DNA from: Streptomyces rimosus
GTDB lineage: Bacteria; Actinomycetota; Actinomycetes; Streptomycetales; Streptomycetaceae
Length of the DNA stretch: 64,000 bases
Assembly: GCF_008704655.1 (NCBI RefSeq)
Contig: NZ_CP023688.1
Span: 7,198,001-7,262,000 of the forward strand
Direction of reading: 5' to 3'
In this document: one piece after another, positions 7,896-16,148 of the stretch
Position numbering within the stretch: the first letter of the stretch is position 1
Layout of the letters: each line of letters begins with the position of its first letter
Notes under the pieces: generated by a model
Database searches by the model: none
The model's input: the letters and a program-made list of their open reading frames with translations, nothing else
Told to the model about the DNA's origin: nothing
Position numbers and translations under genes: made by a program

Positions 7896-8757
7896 CCTCC
7901 GGCCCGGCCGCCAGCAGGGGCGCGCGGACCGGTCCCGCGGGCAGCCCGAGGGCGTTCAGCAGCGCCTTCGCGGTGACCGCGCCGGGGTGCCCGCCGTCCA
8001 TCATCGCCTCGATGAGCGGGACGAGGCGGAGGTGGCGGCGCGTGGCCTTTGCCGGGTCGCCGGCGTCGTACGCGTCGAGGACCGCACGTACCTCCCGGGG
8101 CGCGGCGTTGGCGACCGTGCTGACGCAGCCGACGGCGCCGATGGCCCGCAGCGGGAGGGTCTGCTCGTCGCAGCCCGCGTAGTACGCGAGATCGGTCGCG
8201 GCCAGCACCTTCGCGGTCTTCATGAGGTCGTACGCGCAGTCCTTGACGCCCCGGATGCGCGGATGCTCCGCGAGGCGCAGCAGGGTGTCGGCGGCCAGGG
8301 TTGTGCCGGTCCGCCCGGGGATGTCGTAGAGCATCACAGGCAGGCCGGTGGCGTCCGCGATCGTGCGCAGGTGGTGTGCGGCGGCTTCCTGGCCCGGGCG
8401 CGAGTACGGCGGAGGGAGCACCAACAGGCCGCCCGCGCCTGCCCGTTCGGCGGCGCGGGCCAGCTCGGTGCCGTGCCGGGTGTCGCCGGTGCCGACCCCG
8501 GCGGTGATCCGCGCCCGGTCGCCGACCGCCTCGACGACGGCCCGTACCAGGGCTTCCTTTTCGGCGTCGGTGGTGGTCGGTGACTCGCCGGTGGTGCCGC
8601 TGAGGACGATGCCGTCGCAGCCCTCGGCGACGAGGTGCGCGGCCAGGCGCCGGGCGCCGTCGAGGTCCGGCGTGCCGTCGGCGCGGAACGGGGTGACCAT
8701 GGCGACGGCGGTGCGGCCGAAGGGCGGTGGCGACGGGACGCTGTTCGTTGAGGTCAT
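7852..8757 (-). CDS. dapA: 4-hydroxy-tetrahydrodipicolinate synthase (DapA family)
   Basis: This 301-residue TIM-barrel lyase should condense pyruvate with aspartate semialdehyde, the first step specific to lysine/diaminopimelate synthesis. Diagnostic residues are present: the substrate-binding loop GTTGESPTT (54-62), Tyr144 and Arg149 in YDIPGRTG, and the Schiff-base Lys172 in RGVKDCAY. The DapA family also contains other aldolases and dehydratases, and Streptomyces usually has several paralogues, so the exact substrate is not proven. The nearby dapD favours a real lysine role. It converges on the EI24-like gene with a 44-base overlap. Confidence 0.85.
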   Translation of the reverse strand: MTSTNSVPSPPPFGRTAVAMVTPFRADGTPDLDGARRLAAHLVAEGCDGIVLSGTTGESPTTTDAEKEALVRAVVEAVGDRARITAGVGTGDTRHGTELARAAERAGAGGLLVLPPPYSRPGQEAAAHHLRTIADATGLPVMLYDIPGRTGTTLAADTLLRLAEHPRIRGVKDCAYDLMKTAKVLAATDLAYYAGCDEQTLPLRAIGAVGCVSTVANAAPREVRAVLDAYDAGDPAKATRRHLRLVPLIEAMMDGGHPGAVTAKALLNALGLPAGPVRAPLLAAGPEVTSELMAALKAAQQ

Positions 8758-8826
8758 GGAGCGGAGTCTGTCGCCACCGCGGTCTTCAGGTCTACTTAGA
8801 TGTACTCCCGCTATGGGTTAGCAGCG

Positions 8827-10692
8827 CTACCGCTTCAACCGCAGCACCTGCGGGTCGTGGTCGCTCGACTGGTCCGCGTACTCCGCGTTGATGTGGACGA
8901 TGTCGTAGTCCACGCGGCGCAGGTGGCGACTGGTGAGCATGTGGTCCAGCACCTGCGAGTTGCCCTGGTAGACGTAGCCGTAGCGCTCGCCGCGCGGCAG
9001 CCGGCCGACCAGGTCGGTGAGCACGCCGTTCTTGGTGAGCGCCTTGAGGGCGGGGGAGAACTGGTAGTCGTTGAGGTCGCCGGCCACCACCACGTCGGCC
9101 TTCGGGTCGACCTTGAGGACGTCCTCCACGAAGCCGCGCACCGCCTCGGCCTGCCGGACCCGCTGGGTCTCCGAGGTCCGGGCCGGGGGCTGGAAGCGGC
9201 TGTCGAGGCCCTGGTCGCCGCCCTTGGAGTTGAAGTGGTTGGCGACGACGAAGACCGGGCGGCCCTGGAAGGAGAACTGGCCGGCGAGAGGCTTGCGGCT
9301 GTTCGCCCAGGCCGCGTTGCCGGGGTCGATACGGCCCGGCGAGGCGGTCAGGCGGGGCTTGCCGTGGGAGCCGGTCACCTTGACCGGGGTGGAGGCGTCG
9401 CCCCCGGCGATGTCGGTGAACGAGACCCGGGCCGGGTTGTAGAGGAAGGCGGTCCGGATGTTGCCGCCGGGCTGGCCGCCGTCCTGGTTGTTCACCGGGT
9501 CGATCTGCCGCCAGGCGTACGAGGGGCCGCCGGCGGCCTGCACGGCGTCGGTGAGCTGCTTGAGCGTCGCGTTCGCGGAGACGGTGCCGTCATCGGTGGG
9601 GCCGTTGTCGTCCTGGACCTCCTCCAGCGCCACGACGTCCGGCGACGCGAGGTTCTTCACCAGGGCCTCGGCCAGCCGCGCGAACTTGGCGGGCGGCGTC
9701 TTCGGCGAGAGGTTCTCGACGTTGTACGTGGCCACCGCCAGCTCGTCGGCGCGCTGCCGGCGCGTGGTCTCGCGGGCCGGGCCGCGGTCGGTGAGCGTGC
9801 CCAGTTCGGTGGCGGCGATCCCGTACCCGCCGAAGTTGTCGTAGTCCAGCGGGCCCGCGGTGGTGCCGGTCAGCAGGTCGCCGGTGTCGGCGACGGGGAA
9901 GGGGCGCTGGGAGAAGGGGATCAGCGAGGTGATCTTGACCCGGCCGGGGTTGGGGTCCTGGTACGAGCCGTAGAGTGCGCCGCCGCGCACGGTGCGGTTG
10001 TGGCGCGGCTCGGCGGTCGCCCACAGCTCGTTGTGCGTGTTCGTCGGTCCGACGACGGACGCGTCGGTGAGCGAGACCCGCATGCCCTCCAGCGACTCGT
10101 AGCGGTCCAGGGCGTATGCGTCGGGGCGCAGCGGCAGGTTCTCGATGCTCTTGCCGCCCGCGGACGGGGCGTAACGATCCGGCACGGACGAGGCGTTGAG
10201 CTTGAAGGCCGCCGGGAGCGGGTTGCCGGAGGAGTCGACGGTCCAGGTGGCGTCGGTGATCTCGGTGACCGACTGGAGGCCGGCCCGTTCGCCGCCCGGG
10301 TAGTACTCGCTGACCGTACCGGAGACCCGTACCGCGTCACCCACGGCGGCCTTCGGCGTCTGCTTGCCGGTGAAGACGAAGATCGCCTCACTGGTGGCCG
10401 GGTCCCGGTCCGGCCGCGGGTCCTGCACCCAGAAGCCGCGGGCCGAGCCGAAGGCCCGTACCGCCGTGACCGTGCCGGGCACGTCCGCGACCTGCTTCCC
10501 CGCGAACGGCGACAGGCGGGTGGTGCCCTGGATGTCGTGGATACGGGTGCCGGCGGCCGACGCAGACTGCGGGACCGCGAGCAGCCCGCCGGTCAGCGCG
10601 GCGGCGACCACCGCGGTCAGCGTGGCGGGCCTGCGCAGCGCGCGGCGGCGGGGCGTACGGGTCGGATGGTGCGGCGGTATCTGCGCGGACAC
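8827..10692 (-). CDS. secreted endonuclease/exonuclease/phosphatase-family nuclease (ExeM/NucH type)
   Basis: The 621-residue exoenzyme has a secretory signal peptide: basic start, hydrophobic LTAVVAAALTGGLLAVP, likely cleavage after AQSASA-type residues near 46. An OB-fold-like nucleic-acid-binding region follows at about 50-200. The C-terminal EEP catalytic domain contains TYNVENL, ALEEVQDDNG, NHFNSKGGDQG, GDLNDYQFS and the terminal SSDHDPQVL. These supply the metal-binding and catalytic Asn, Glu, Asp and His residues of the fold. It probably degrades extracellular DNA/RNA for phosphate or nitrogen. The start is GTG 10692 with GGAGG seven bases upstream. A degenerate PHO-box-like repeat lies upstream. 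Confidence 0.88.
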   Translation of the reverse strand: MSAQIPPHHPTRTPRRRALRRPATLTAVVAAALTGGLLAVPQSASAAGTRIHDIQGTTRLSPFAGKQVADVPGTVTAVRAFGSARGFWVQDPRPDRDPATSEAIFVFTGKQTPKAAVGDAVRVSGTVSEYYPGGERAGLQSVTEITDATWTVDSSGNPLPAAFKLNASSVPDRYAPSAGGKSIENLPLRPDAYALDRYESLEGMRVSLTDASVVGPTNTHNELWATAEPRHNRTVRGGALYGSYQDPNPGRVKITSLIPFSQRPFPVADTGDLLTGTTAGPLDYDNFGGYGIAATELGTLTDRGPARETTRRQRADELAVATYNVENLSPKTPPAKFARLAEALVKNLASPDVVALEEVQDDNGPTDDGTVSANATLKQLTDAVQAAGGPSYAWRQIDPVNNQDGGQPGGNIRTAFLYNPARVSFTDIAGGDASTPVKVTGSHGKPRLTASPGRIDPGNAAWANSRKPLAGQFSFQGRPVFVVANHFNSKGGDQGLDSRFQPPARTSETQRVRQAEAVRGFVEDVLKVDPKADVVVAGDLNDYQFSPALKALTKNGVLTDLVGRLPRGERYGYVYQGNSQVLDHMLTSRHLRRVDYDIVHINAEYADQSSDHDPQVLRLKR

Positions 10693-10831
10693 GGCGGGCC
10701 TCCGGAAGGCGGGCGAGGGGGCGAGGATGAGCGGATGAGCGGGAGAAGGCGGAACAGCGGTGGAGCGGAAACGGTCCGGCCGCCTCTACGCGCGTCAATC
10801 TCTTGTGTGGCCACCGCAGTTGTCAAGGTTC

Positions 10832-10864
10832 GCCGGGTGTACGGGCGCGGAAACCCAGGTGAAC
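10832..10864 (-). promoter_or_regulatory. possible degenerate PHO box upstream of the nuclease gene
   Basis: Read on the minus strand, GTTCACCTGGG (10864-10854) and GTACACCCGGC (10842-10832) are separated by one poor 11-base unit, TTTCCGCGCCC. The good units are exactly 22 bases apart, matching the 11-base period of PhoP direct-repeat units (GTTCACCC consensus). The site is about 140 bases upstream of the nuclease start. The middle unit is weak, so this is only a candidate. Confidence 0.35.
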
Positions 10865-10940
10865 CGCCCGAGATGCGCGGAATTCCGTCTACGCTGGGGC
10901 TTCGCACGAGCCGTAGTCCCGACGAGGAGCTGAACCCGAG

Positions 10941-12431
10941 ATGTCCGCAGAGCGCCCCACCCTGCCGCCGGTGCGGCTGCACTCCGACGCGGAGCTGGCG
11001 CGGGACGCGCTGAGCGCGCCGCTGTTCGCCCGGGCCGCGCAGCTGGCCCGCTGGGCCGAGCCCGGCGTGCCCGTCGGCGTCGGCGGTGAACTCCTCCAGG
11101 AGCAGCTGGCCGCCGCCGTCGAGCACCTCGGCCTGAGCGCGGACGAGGACGGCGCCGGGTACGCCGCCGAGGCGTGGCAGCTGGCGGTCGACACCGGACT
11201 GGTGGAGATCGAGGAGACCGCCGAGGAGGGCGACGAGCTGCCCGACGACGCCGCGGCCGGCACCGCCGCGCCCGGCGAGGAGCTGGCGCTGCTGACCTCC
11301 GGCAGCCCGCGGGACATCCTGGACATCTGGCTCGGCGGCATGGAGACCGTGCTCGCCGACGCGGTGGCGCCCGACCTCTCCGAGATCGCCGACCAGATCG
11401 CCGACGGCGGCGAACTGGACCTGGACGCGATCGACTGGAACCCGGAGGAGGAGGCCGAGCTGCTGGACGGCATCCTCGGCAACCTCTACCTGCTCACCGC
11501 GCTGAACGAGGACCCCGAGCAGGCCGTGCCGCTGCCCGCGCTCGCCGCCTCCATGATCGTGCCGGACGACATGGACGAGCCGACCGACGACATCCTCGAA
11601 GAGGTGTCGGAGGCGATGATGCGGCTCGACGACCAGTTCCGGGTGCTGGAGCCGATCGGCCTGGTCGCGTACCGGCCGGTGGACGAGGCGCTGATCGAGG
11701 AGCTGGACGAGGACGGCGCCACCGTGAAGTCTTCCGAGCCCCTGGAGGACGAGGACGTCTCCCGGTACGGCATGGTCCGGCTCACCCCGCTGGGCGTCTA
11801 CGCCGTACGGGCCCGGATGCTGGACGCGGGCGTGGACGCCCCGGCCGTCGGCGACCTCACCGACAAGGGCGCCGACGTCCTGCTGGACGCCCTGCCCGGC
11901 TATCCGGAGCCGCTGGCCCAGGCCGAGTCCGAGCAGTGGCTCGCGGCCCGCAGCCCCCTGGACGCGGCCCGCGACCTGCTCGCCGCCGCCCGCGGCGACG
12001 ACGAGGACGCGCCGCTGCGCCGGCTGGCCTGCCAGCAGACGCTGTCGCTGTGCGGGCCGGAGGCCGAGCCCGCGCTGCGCGAGGTGCTCGACGACCGGCA
12101 GCTCGGCGGTCTGGCCCGGGTGTGGCTCGCCGAGCACGGCGCCACGGACGTCCCCGAACCGTCCCAGGACATGATCTTCTGGCTGACCGTGGACACCATC
12201 GCGGCCCAGCTCGGCGCGGCCGACGCCGCCGAGGAGAGCGCGGCCGAGCTGCGTGCCCTGGTCGAGGGCCTGGTCGGCCAGCACAGCGGGTTCTTCGAGA
12301 CGGCCTGGCGGGTGGACCACCCGGCGACCGCCGACGTACTGGAGGCCATGGGGCGCCTCCACCCGGACCGCAAGACCGCCAAGGAGGCCCGCAAGGCCGC
12401 CTTCAAGGCCCGCTCGCGACAGGGGAGTTGA
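10941..12431 (+). CDS. large acidic protein of unknown function
   Basis: The 496-residue soluble protein is very acidic, with many Glu/Asp runs, for example DEPTDDILEEVSEAMMRLDD. It has no signal peptide and no membrane segment. The first 80 residues (LFARAAQLARWAE ... LLQEQLAAAVEHLGL) resemble the N-terminus of the partial gene starting at 63450. Residues about 265-280 (YGMVRLTPLGVYAVR) look like a winged-helix end. From about 310 onwards the protein is a chain of short helices (LDAARDLLAAARG, EPALREVLDD) that resembles HEAT-like repeats. The ATG at 10941 has AGGAG about ten bases upstream. A strong bidirectional terminator follows. I do not recognise a named function. Confidence 0.75.
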   Translation: MSAERPTLPPVRLHSDAELARDALSAPLFARAAQLARWAEPGVPVGVGGELLQEQLAAAVEHLGLSADEDGAGYAAEAWQLAVDTGLVEIEETAEEGDELPDDAAAGTAAPGEELALLTSGSPRDILDIWLGGMETVLADAVAPDLSEIADQIADGGELDLDAIDWNPEEEAELLDGILGNLYLLTALNEDPEQAVPLPALAASMIVPDDMDEPTDDILEEVSEAMMRLDDQFRVLEPIGLVAYRPVDEALIEELDEDGATVKSSEPLEDEDVSRYGMVRLTPLGVYAVRARMLDAGVDAPAVGDLTDKGADVLLDALPGYPEPLAQAESEQWLAARSPLDAARDLLAAARGDDEDAPLRRLACQQTLSLCGPEAEPALREVLDDRQLGGLARVWLAEHGATDVPEPSQDMIFWLTVDTIAAQLGAADAAEESAAELRALVEGLVGQHSGFFETAWRVDHPATADVLEAMGRLHPDRKTAKEARKAAFKARSRQGS

Positions 12432-12464
12432 GGGTTTTACGGCGGCTCCCGCGAGCTGCCGCGA

Positions 12465-12514
12465 CCGGCGGGCGGCCGGGACACCTCGGTGCCCCCGCCG
12501 CCCGCCGGCCTTTT
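12465..12514. terminator. bidirectional terminator between convergent genes
   Basis: An 11-bp GC stem, CCGGCGGGCGG (12465-12475) with CCGCCCGCCGG (12498-12508), is followed by a short T-run (TTTT at 12511-12514). It lies in the 100-base gap between the acidic-protein gene and the small protease-partner gene. Confidence 0.8.
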
Positions 12515-12531
12515 CCGGCGGAGGTGCGCCG

Positions 12532-12972
12532 TCAGCACACGATCTGCGTCGTGTGGTTGAACGAGGTGGACTGGCCGTTGAACCCGTAGGTGCCGCGGTA
12601 GGACAGCGGGACCTGGAACTGGCCGATGATGGTGACCGTCTCGGCGCAGTTGCCGCCGGTGCCCGGACGCTTGGCGTCGATGCGCAGCGAGCTGCCGATC
12701 GAGCCGCCGGTGATGTCCCACGGAGCGCCGCAGATGCCGGAGGTGATCCGGCCGCCCGTGACGACGTTGGTGTTCGGGTTGTAGTTGACCTCCATGTCGA
12801 AGGTGAGCGCCTGGTTGTGCAGCGCCATCTTCTGGGTGACCTGGAGCGCTTCGGCGGACACGTCGCGCTGGACGGCGAACGCCTCGTCCCGGGTCTTGAC
12901 CTCGGAGCCCTGGGCGTTGATGAACTGGTGCTCGTGGCCCGGACCCTTCTTCTTCGGTGCTGCGCTTGTCAT
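12532..12972 (-). CDS. small protein of unknown function, partner of the trypsin-like protease
   Basis: The 146-residue protein has no signal peptide. It starts with a Lys/His-rich tip (PKKKGPGHEHQFINA), continues with an amphipathic helix (QRDVSAEALQVTQKMALHN), and then a Gly/Thr/Asn-rich, probably all-beta domain. The beta domain has cysteines at 81, 109 and 146, the last residue. The start ATG is at 12972, 23 bases after the protease stop on the same strand, so the two genes form one unit. A family name is not evident. Possible roles are protease substrate, inhibitor or carrier; none is proven. It ends just before a bidirectional terminator. Confidence 0.75.
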   Translation of the reverse strand: MTSAAPKKKGPGHEHQFINAQGSEVKTRDEAFAVQRDVSAEALQVTQKMALHNQALTFDMEVNYNPNTNVVTGGRITSGICGAPWDITGGSIGSSLRIDAKRPGTGGNCAETVTIIGQFQVPLSYRGTYGFNGQSTSFNHTTQIVC

Positions 12973-12995
12973 GGCTCTCCCTCGGGCTCGGTGGG

Positions 12996-14159
12996 TCAGG
13001 CCAGCTGCTCGGCGACCTCGACGCGCAGCAGCGCGCGGACGGTCTCGAAGTGGTTGACGATGGTGACCGTCGACGAGCCGGCGAAGAGCAGACCGAGCGC
13101 GACGTTGTCGAGCGAGGTCACCAGCGAACCGGAGTCGCCGCCCGCCGAGATGTTCGTGGTCATGATCTGGTCCTTGAAGCGCGCCGTACCGGCCGTGCCG
13201 TAGTTCACGTCGACCGTGGCGTCGGTGGAGACGATCCGCCCGAAGCTGATGTTGGTGGTCCGGCCGGTCTTCTTCACCAGGTCGCCCACCGCCACCGCCG
13301 ACTTGCGGCGCCAGGCGCGCGGCGCGCCGCTGAAGTACGTCTGGCGCGTGGCGTCCTCGAACTCGATCTTCGCCAGCGCCGCGTCCACCACGTTGTTGTG
13401 CTGCGTCAGCGGGATCTGCGGGGCGAACTGGATCGAGATGAACCGGTCCAGCGTGCCGATCCGGTCCGCGGGGTCCGTACCGCCGTCGAACTTGCCCGGC
13501 TGCAGTACGGCGCTGCCCAGCGGCGCCCGGTTGGAGTCCGCCAGGACGTGGTTGTTGCTCAGGATGTAGAACTTGCCCGGTACGCCGAGGCCGGGCGCCG
13601 GCGGGTTGGTCGCGGCGCCGGGCAGGAAGTCGTACACCACGCTGCCCAGCGTGCCGGCGGTGACCTGGACGTTGCCGACGGAGAAGCCGGCCGGGCAGGG
13701 CCGCATCCGGCGCTTGAGCAGCTGCGGCTCCAGGGCGCTGCCGAGCTGGCTCAGCTCTTCGAGCAGCGGCTGGGCGAGCGCGCCCATCCGGCCGCCGTCG
13801 CCCATGGAACGGCCCTGCTCCTCGGCGAGCGAGCGGCCCTGCTGCCCGCCCGGTACGCGCTGCTGCCGCTGGGCGGAGATGTGGCCGACGGCCAGGACGT
13901 CGGTCGGGGTGCCGTCGTCCATCTGGTGCGGGATCACGTCCCGCTCCGGGAGCATCGACTCCGGGACCTTCTGTGTGACGAAGACCAGCACGGCTTCCTC
14001 GCCGGTGGGCTCGCCGTTGGTCCACTTCACGCCGTGCCCGAACCCGACCACGTTCGCGGTCGGGTTCTGCGGGTGCATGAAGTCGGAAAGTGCCTGCTGG
14101 CGGGAGGTGTCGCTGACCTGGCCTCCAGTGGGTCCGCGCATCAACTCGGGCTGGTTCAC
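12996..14159 (-). CDS. intracellular trypsin-like serine protease, Nal1-like
   Basis: The 387-residue protein has a chymotrypsin-fold triad: His204 in LSNNHVLAD, Asp259 in NNVVDAALAKI and Ser343 in SAGGDSGSLV. The N-terminal 95 residues form a separate module with the pattern VGFGHGVKW, GEEAVLVFVTQKVPES and DGTPTDVLAVG. I associate this pattern with the Nal1-like protease family of bacteria and plants. A Gln/Arg-rich segment (about 97-125) links the two. There is no signal peptide, so it probably acts in the cytoplasm, unlike most Streptomyces trypsins. The start is at 14159. It is followed after 23 bases by the small-partner gene. The physiological substrate is unknown. Confidence 0.85.
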   Translation of the reverse strand: MNQPELMRGPTGGQVSDTSRQQALSDFMHPQNPTANVVGFGHGVKWTNGEPTGEEAVLVFVTQKVPESMLPERDVIPHQMDDGTPTDVLAVGHISAQRQQRVPGGQQGRSLAEEQGRSMGDGGRMGALAQPLLEELSQLGSALEPQLLKRRMRPCPAGFSVGNVQVTAGTLGSVVYDFLPGAATNPPAPGLGVPGKFYILSNNHVLADSNRAPLGSAVLQPGKFDGGTDPADRIGTLDRFISIQFAPQIPLTQHNNVVDAALAKIEFEDATRQTYFSGAPRAWRRKSAVAVGDLVKKTGRTTNISFGRIVSTDATVDVNYGTAGTARFKDQIMTTNISAGGDSGSLVTSLDNVALGLLFAGSSTVTIVNHFETVRALLRVEVAEQLA

Positions 14160-14632
14160 ACCAGACCACCTCTTCCCCGGTGGGCGTCCCGCGCGGCTCT
14201 CAGCCGTGCGTCCGGTGGTACGCGCGAAGGCTCCCGCGTACGGGCGGCTACGGCTGCGGGGCGGGACCGCGTTCGCTTCACGAGCCCGGGCCGCCTGCGG
14301 CGGCGGGCTCTCAGGGGAGGACGGGAACCCGGCACGGAACAGCTCCCCGAACAGCTCCGTACGGCCCCGGGCGCACCGCTCTCCCTACGGGTGATGCAGG
14401 TAGGGACTGTCTATTGCGGAGGCCGGTCGGCGGTCAAGGAGGTACGCGATAAATCTTGCGCTTACTGCGTAGATGCCCCTGATGACCTTGTTTGCCATGA
14501 TTTTCCGGGGTGGAGGGAAACGCTTCCCGGACATCGTGGCGTCGTACCGGGTTCAACCGCGGTTCGCCCCGGCGCGCCAGGGTGTGACGCACAGCGCACA
14601 GCACTCCCGCACCGGTCCGTACAGGAGATGAC
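14160..14632. other. 473-base divergent intergenic region
   Basis: This region separates the protease unit (minus) from the phosphatase gene (plus). The only element I can support is the PHO box at 14551-14572. The stretch 14405-14510 is noticeably less GC-rich than the flanks and probably holds promoter sequence, but I see no clear -35/-10 pair. No open reading frame with good codon use was found. Confidence 0.6.
14551..14572 (+). promoter_or_regulatory. PHO box (PhoP direct-repeat operator) upstream of the phosphatase gene
   Basis: Two consecutive 11-base units, GTTCAACCGCG (14551-14561) and GTTCGCCCCGG (14562-14572), match the Streptomyces PhoP direct-repeat unit (GTTCACC core, 11-base period). 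The site is 61 bases upstream of the phosphatase ATG, where an activating PhoP site is expected. Confidence 0.75.
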
Positions 14633-16084
14633 ATGCCGCTCACCCGCAGAGACTTCGCCAAGCGCTCCGCCGTCGCCGGTGCCGGCATCGCACTGACCGG
14701 CAGTGCGGGTGTCCTGGCCACCGCGCCCGGCGCCGTCGGGCAGGAACTCCCGGAGCAGGGGCTGCCGGGACCGGACGGCGGCGTACGCGGGCGTGCGCCC
14801 GGCTACGGACCGCTGATCGACGACCCGGCAGGCCTCCTGGCCCTGCCCGCCGGATTCACGTACAAGATCATCACCCGGACCGGCGTCACCACACTGGAGA
14901 CCGGCGAGTCCACCCCCTCGAACCACGACGGCACCGCCACCTTCGAGGGCCCGCGCGGCACCACCCTGCTCGTCAACAACCACGAACTGAAGGGCCCGCG
15001 CGCGAAGTGGCCGCACCCGGTCCCGCTCGCCGACGGCCTGGTCTACGACCCGGCCGCAGCCGGCGGCTGCACGGTCGTCGAAGTATCCCGGGACGGTACG
15101 CACGTCACCGAACGGGTCGGCATCGCCGGCACCTCCACCAACTGCGCGGGCGGCCGAACCCCCTGGGGCACCTGGCTGACCTGCGAGGAGACCGAGGACA
15201 AGGCCGGCCAGAACGGCATGACCAAGGACCACGGCTACGTCTTCGAGGTCGATCCCCACGATCTTCGTGCGGCCCGCGCCCCCCGCCCCATCAAGGCGCT
15301 GGGCCGCTACGCCCACGAAGCCGTCGTCGTCGACCCCCGGCGCGGCCACCTCTACCTCACCGAGGACGCCGACCGCCCCAACGGCCTCCTCTACCGCTGG
15401 ACCCCGCCGCACGACTTCGAGCACGGCCGCGGCCGGCTGCGCACCCTGGCCGACGACGCGGGCGTCCTGGCCGCGTTCCGCTGCTACGACTCCGGCGGCC
15501 GGTTCGTCGACGACCTCTCCCGCGCCACGAACACCGGCACGGTCTACGGCGTCGACTGGATCGAGGTCCGCGACCGCGACGCGCGCACCACTTCCGTACG
15601 CAAACAGTTCGCCGACGGGGAGATCACCCGCGCCCGCAAGCTGGAAGGCATGTGGTGGGCCGACGGCGGCGCGTACATCGTCTCCTCGTACGCCCGCGAG
15701 GAGAGCCCCGTCCGCCACGACGGCCAGGTCTGGTTCTACGACCCGCGCCGCCGCACCCTGACCCTGAAGGTCCTGCTCGGCATCAACCCGGACCCCGACG
15801 AGGACGGCGCGTTCGACGGCCCCGACAACATCACCGTCTCCCCGTACGGCGGCCTGATCATCGCCGAGGACGGCGAGGGCATCCAGCACCTGTTCGGCGC
15901 CACGGACGACGGCCGTACGTACCCCATCGCCCGCAACGACCTCAACATCGGCACCGCCGACGCCCCCGCGTACAGCGAATTCACCGGCCCGGTCTTCTCG
16001 CCCGACGGCCGCACGCTGTACGCGAACATCCAGGAGCCGGGGATCATGCTGGCGATCAGGGGGCCTTGGCGGCGGCAGAGGTGA
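14633..16084 (+). CDS. phoX: Tat-exported PhoX-family alkaline phosphatase (DUF839)
   Basis: The 483-residue enzyme starts with a twin-arginine signal (LTRRDFAKRSAVAG, residues 3-16) and hydrophobic GAGIALTGSAGVLA. It is therefore exported folded, as expected for a Ca/Fe-dependent PhoX-type phosphomonoesterase. Typical PhoX/DUF839 stretches include NHDGTATFE, LLVNNHEL, TPWGTWLTCEE, GRYAHEAVVVDP, LTEDADRPNGLLYRW, KLEGMWWADGGAYIV, FDGPDNITVSPYGGLIIAEDG and GPVFSPDGRTLY. The start at 14633 has AGGAG seven bases upstream. A PHO box lies 61 bases upstream, so expression should rise under phosphate limitation. The closest experimentally studied homologue was not checked. Confidence 0.88.
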   Translation: MPLTRRDFAKRSAVAGAGIALTGSAGVLATAPGAVGQELPEQGLPGPDGGVRGRAPGYGPLIDDPAGLLALPAGFTYKIITRTGVTTLETGESTPSNHDGTATFEGPRGTTLLVNNHELKGPRAKWPHPVPLADGLVYDPAAAGGCTVVEVSRDGTHVTERVGIAGTSTNCAGGRTPWGTWLTCEETEDKAGQNGMTKDHGYVFEVDPHDLRAARAPRPIKALGRYAHEAVVVDPRRGHLYLTEDADRPNGLLYRWTPPHDFEHGRGRLRTLADDAGVLAAFRCYDSGGRFVDDLSRATNTGTVYGVDWIEVRDRDARTTSVRKQFADGEITRARKLEGMWWADGGAYIVSSYAREESPVRHDGQVWFYDPRRRTLTLKVLLGINPDPDEDGAFDGPDNITVSPYGGLIIAEDGEGIQHLFGATDDGRTYPIARNDLNIGTADAPAYSEFTGPVFSPDGRTLYANIQEPGIMLAIRGPWRRQR

Positions 16085-16148
16085 GCGTTGCGGGGGCGGG
16101 TGCGCTGCCGCCAGGAATCCCGGTACCGGCTGTCACGTTGCACGAAGG

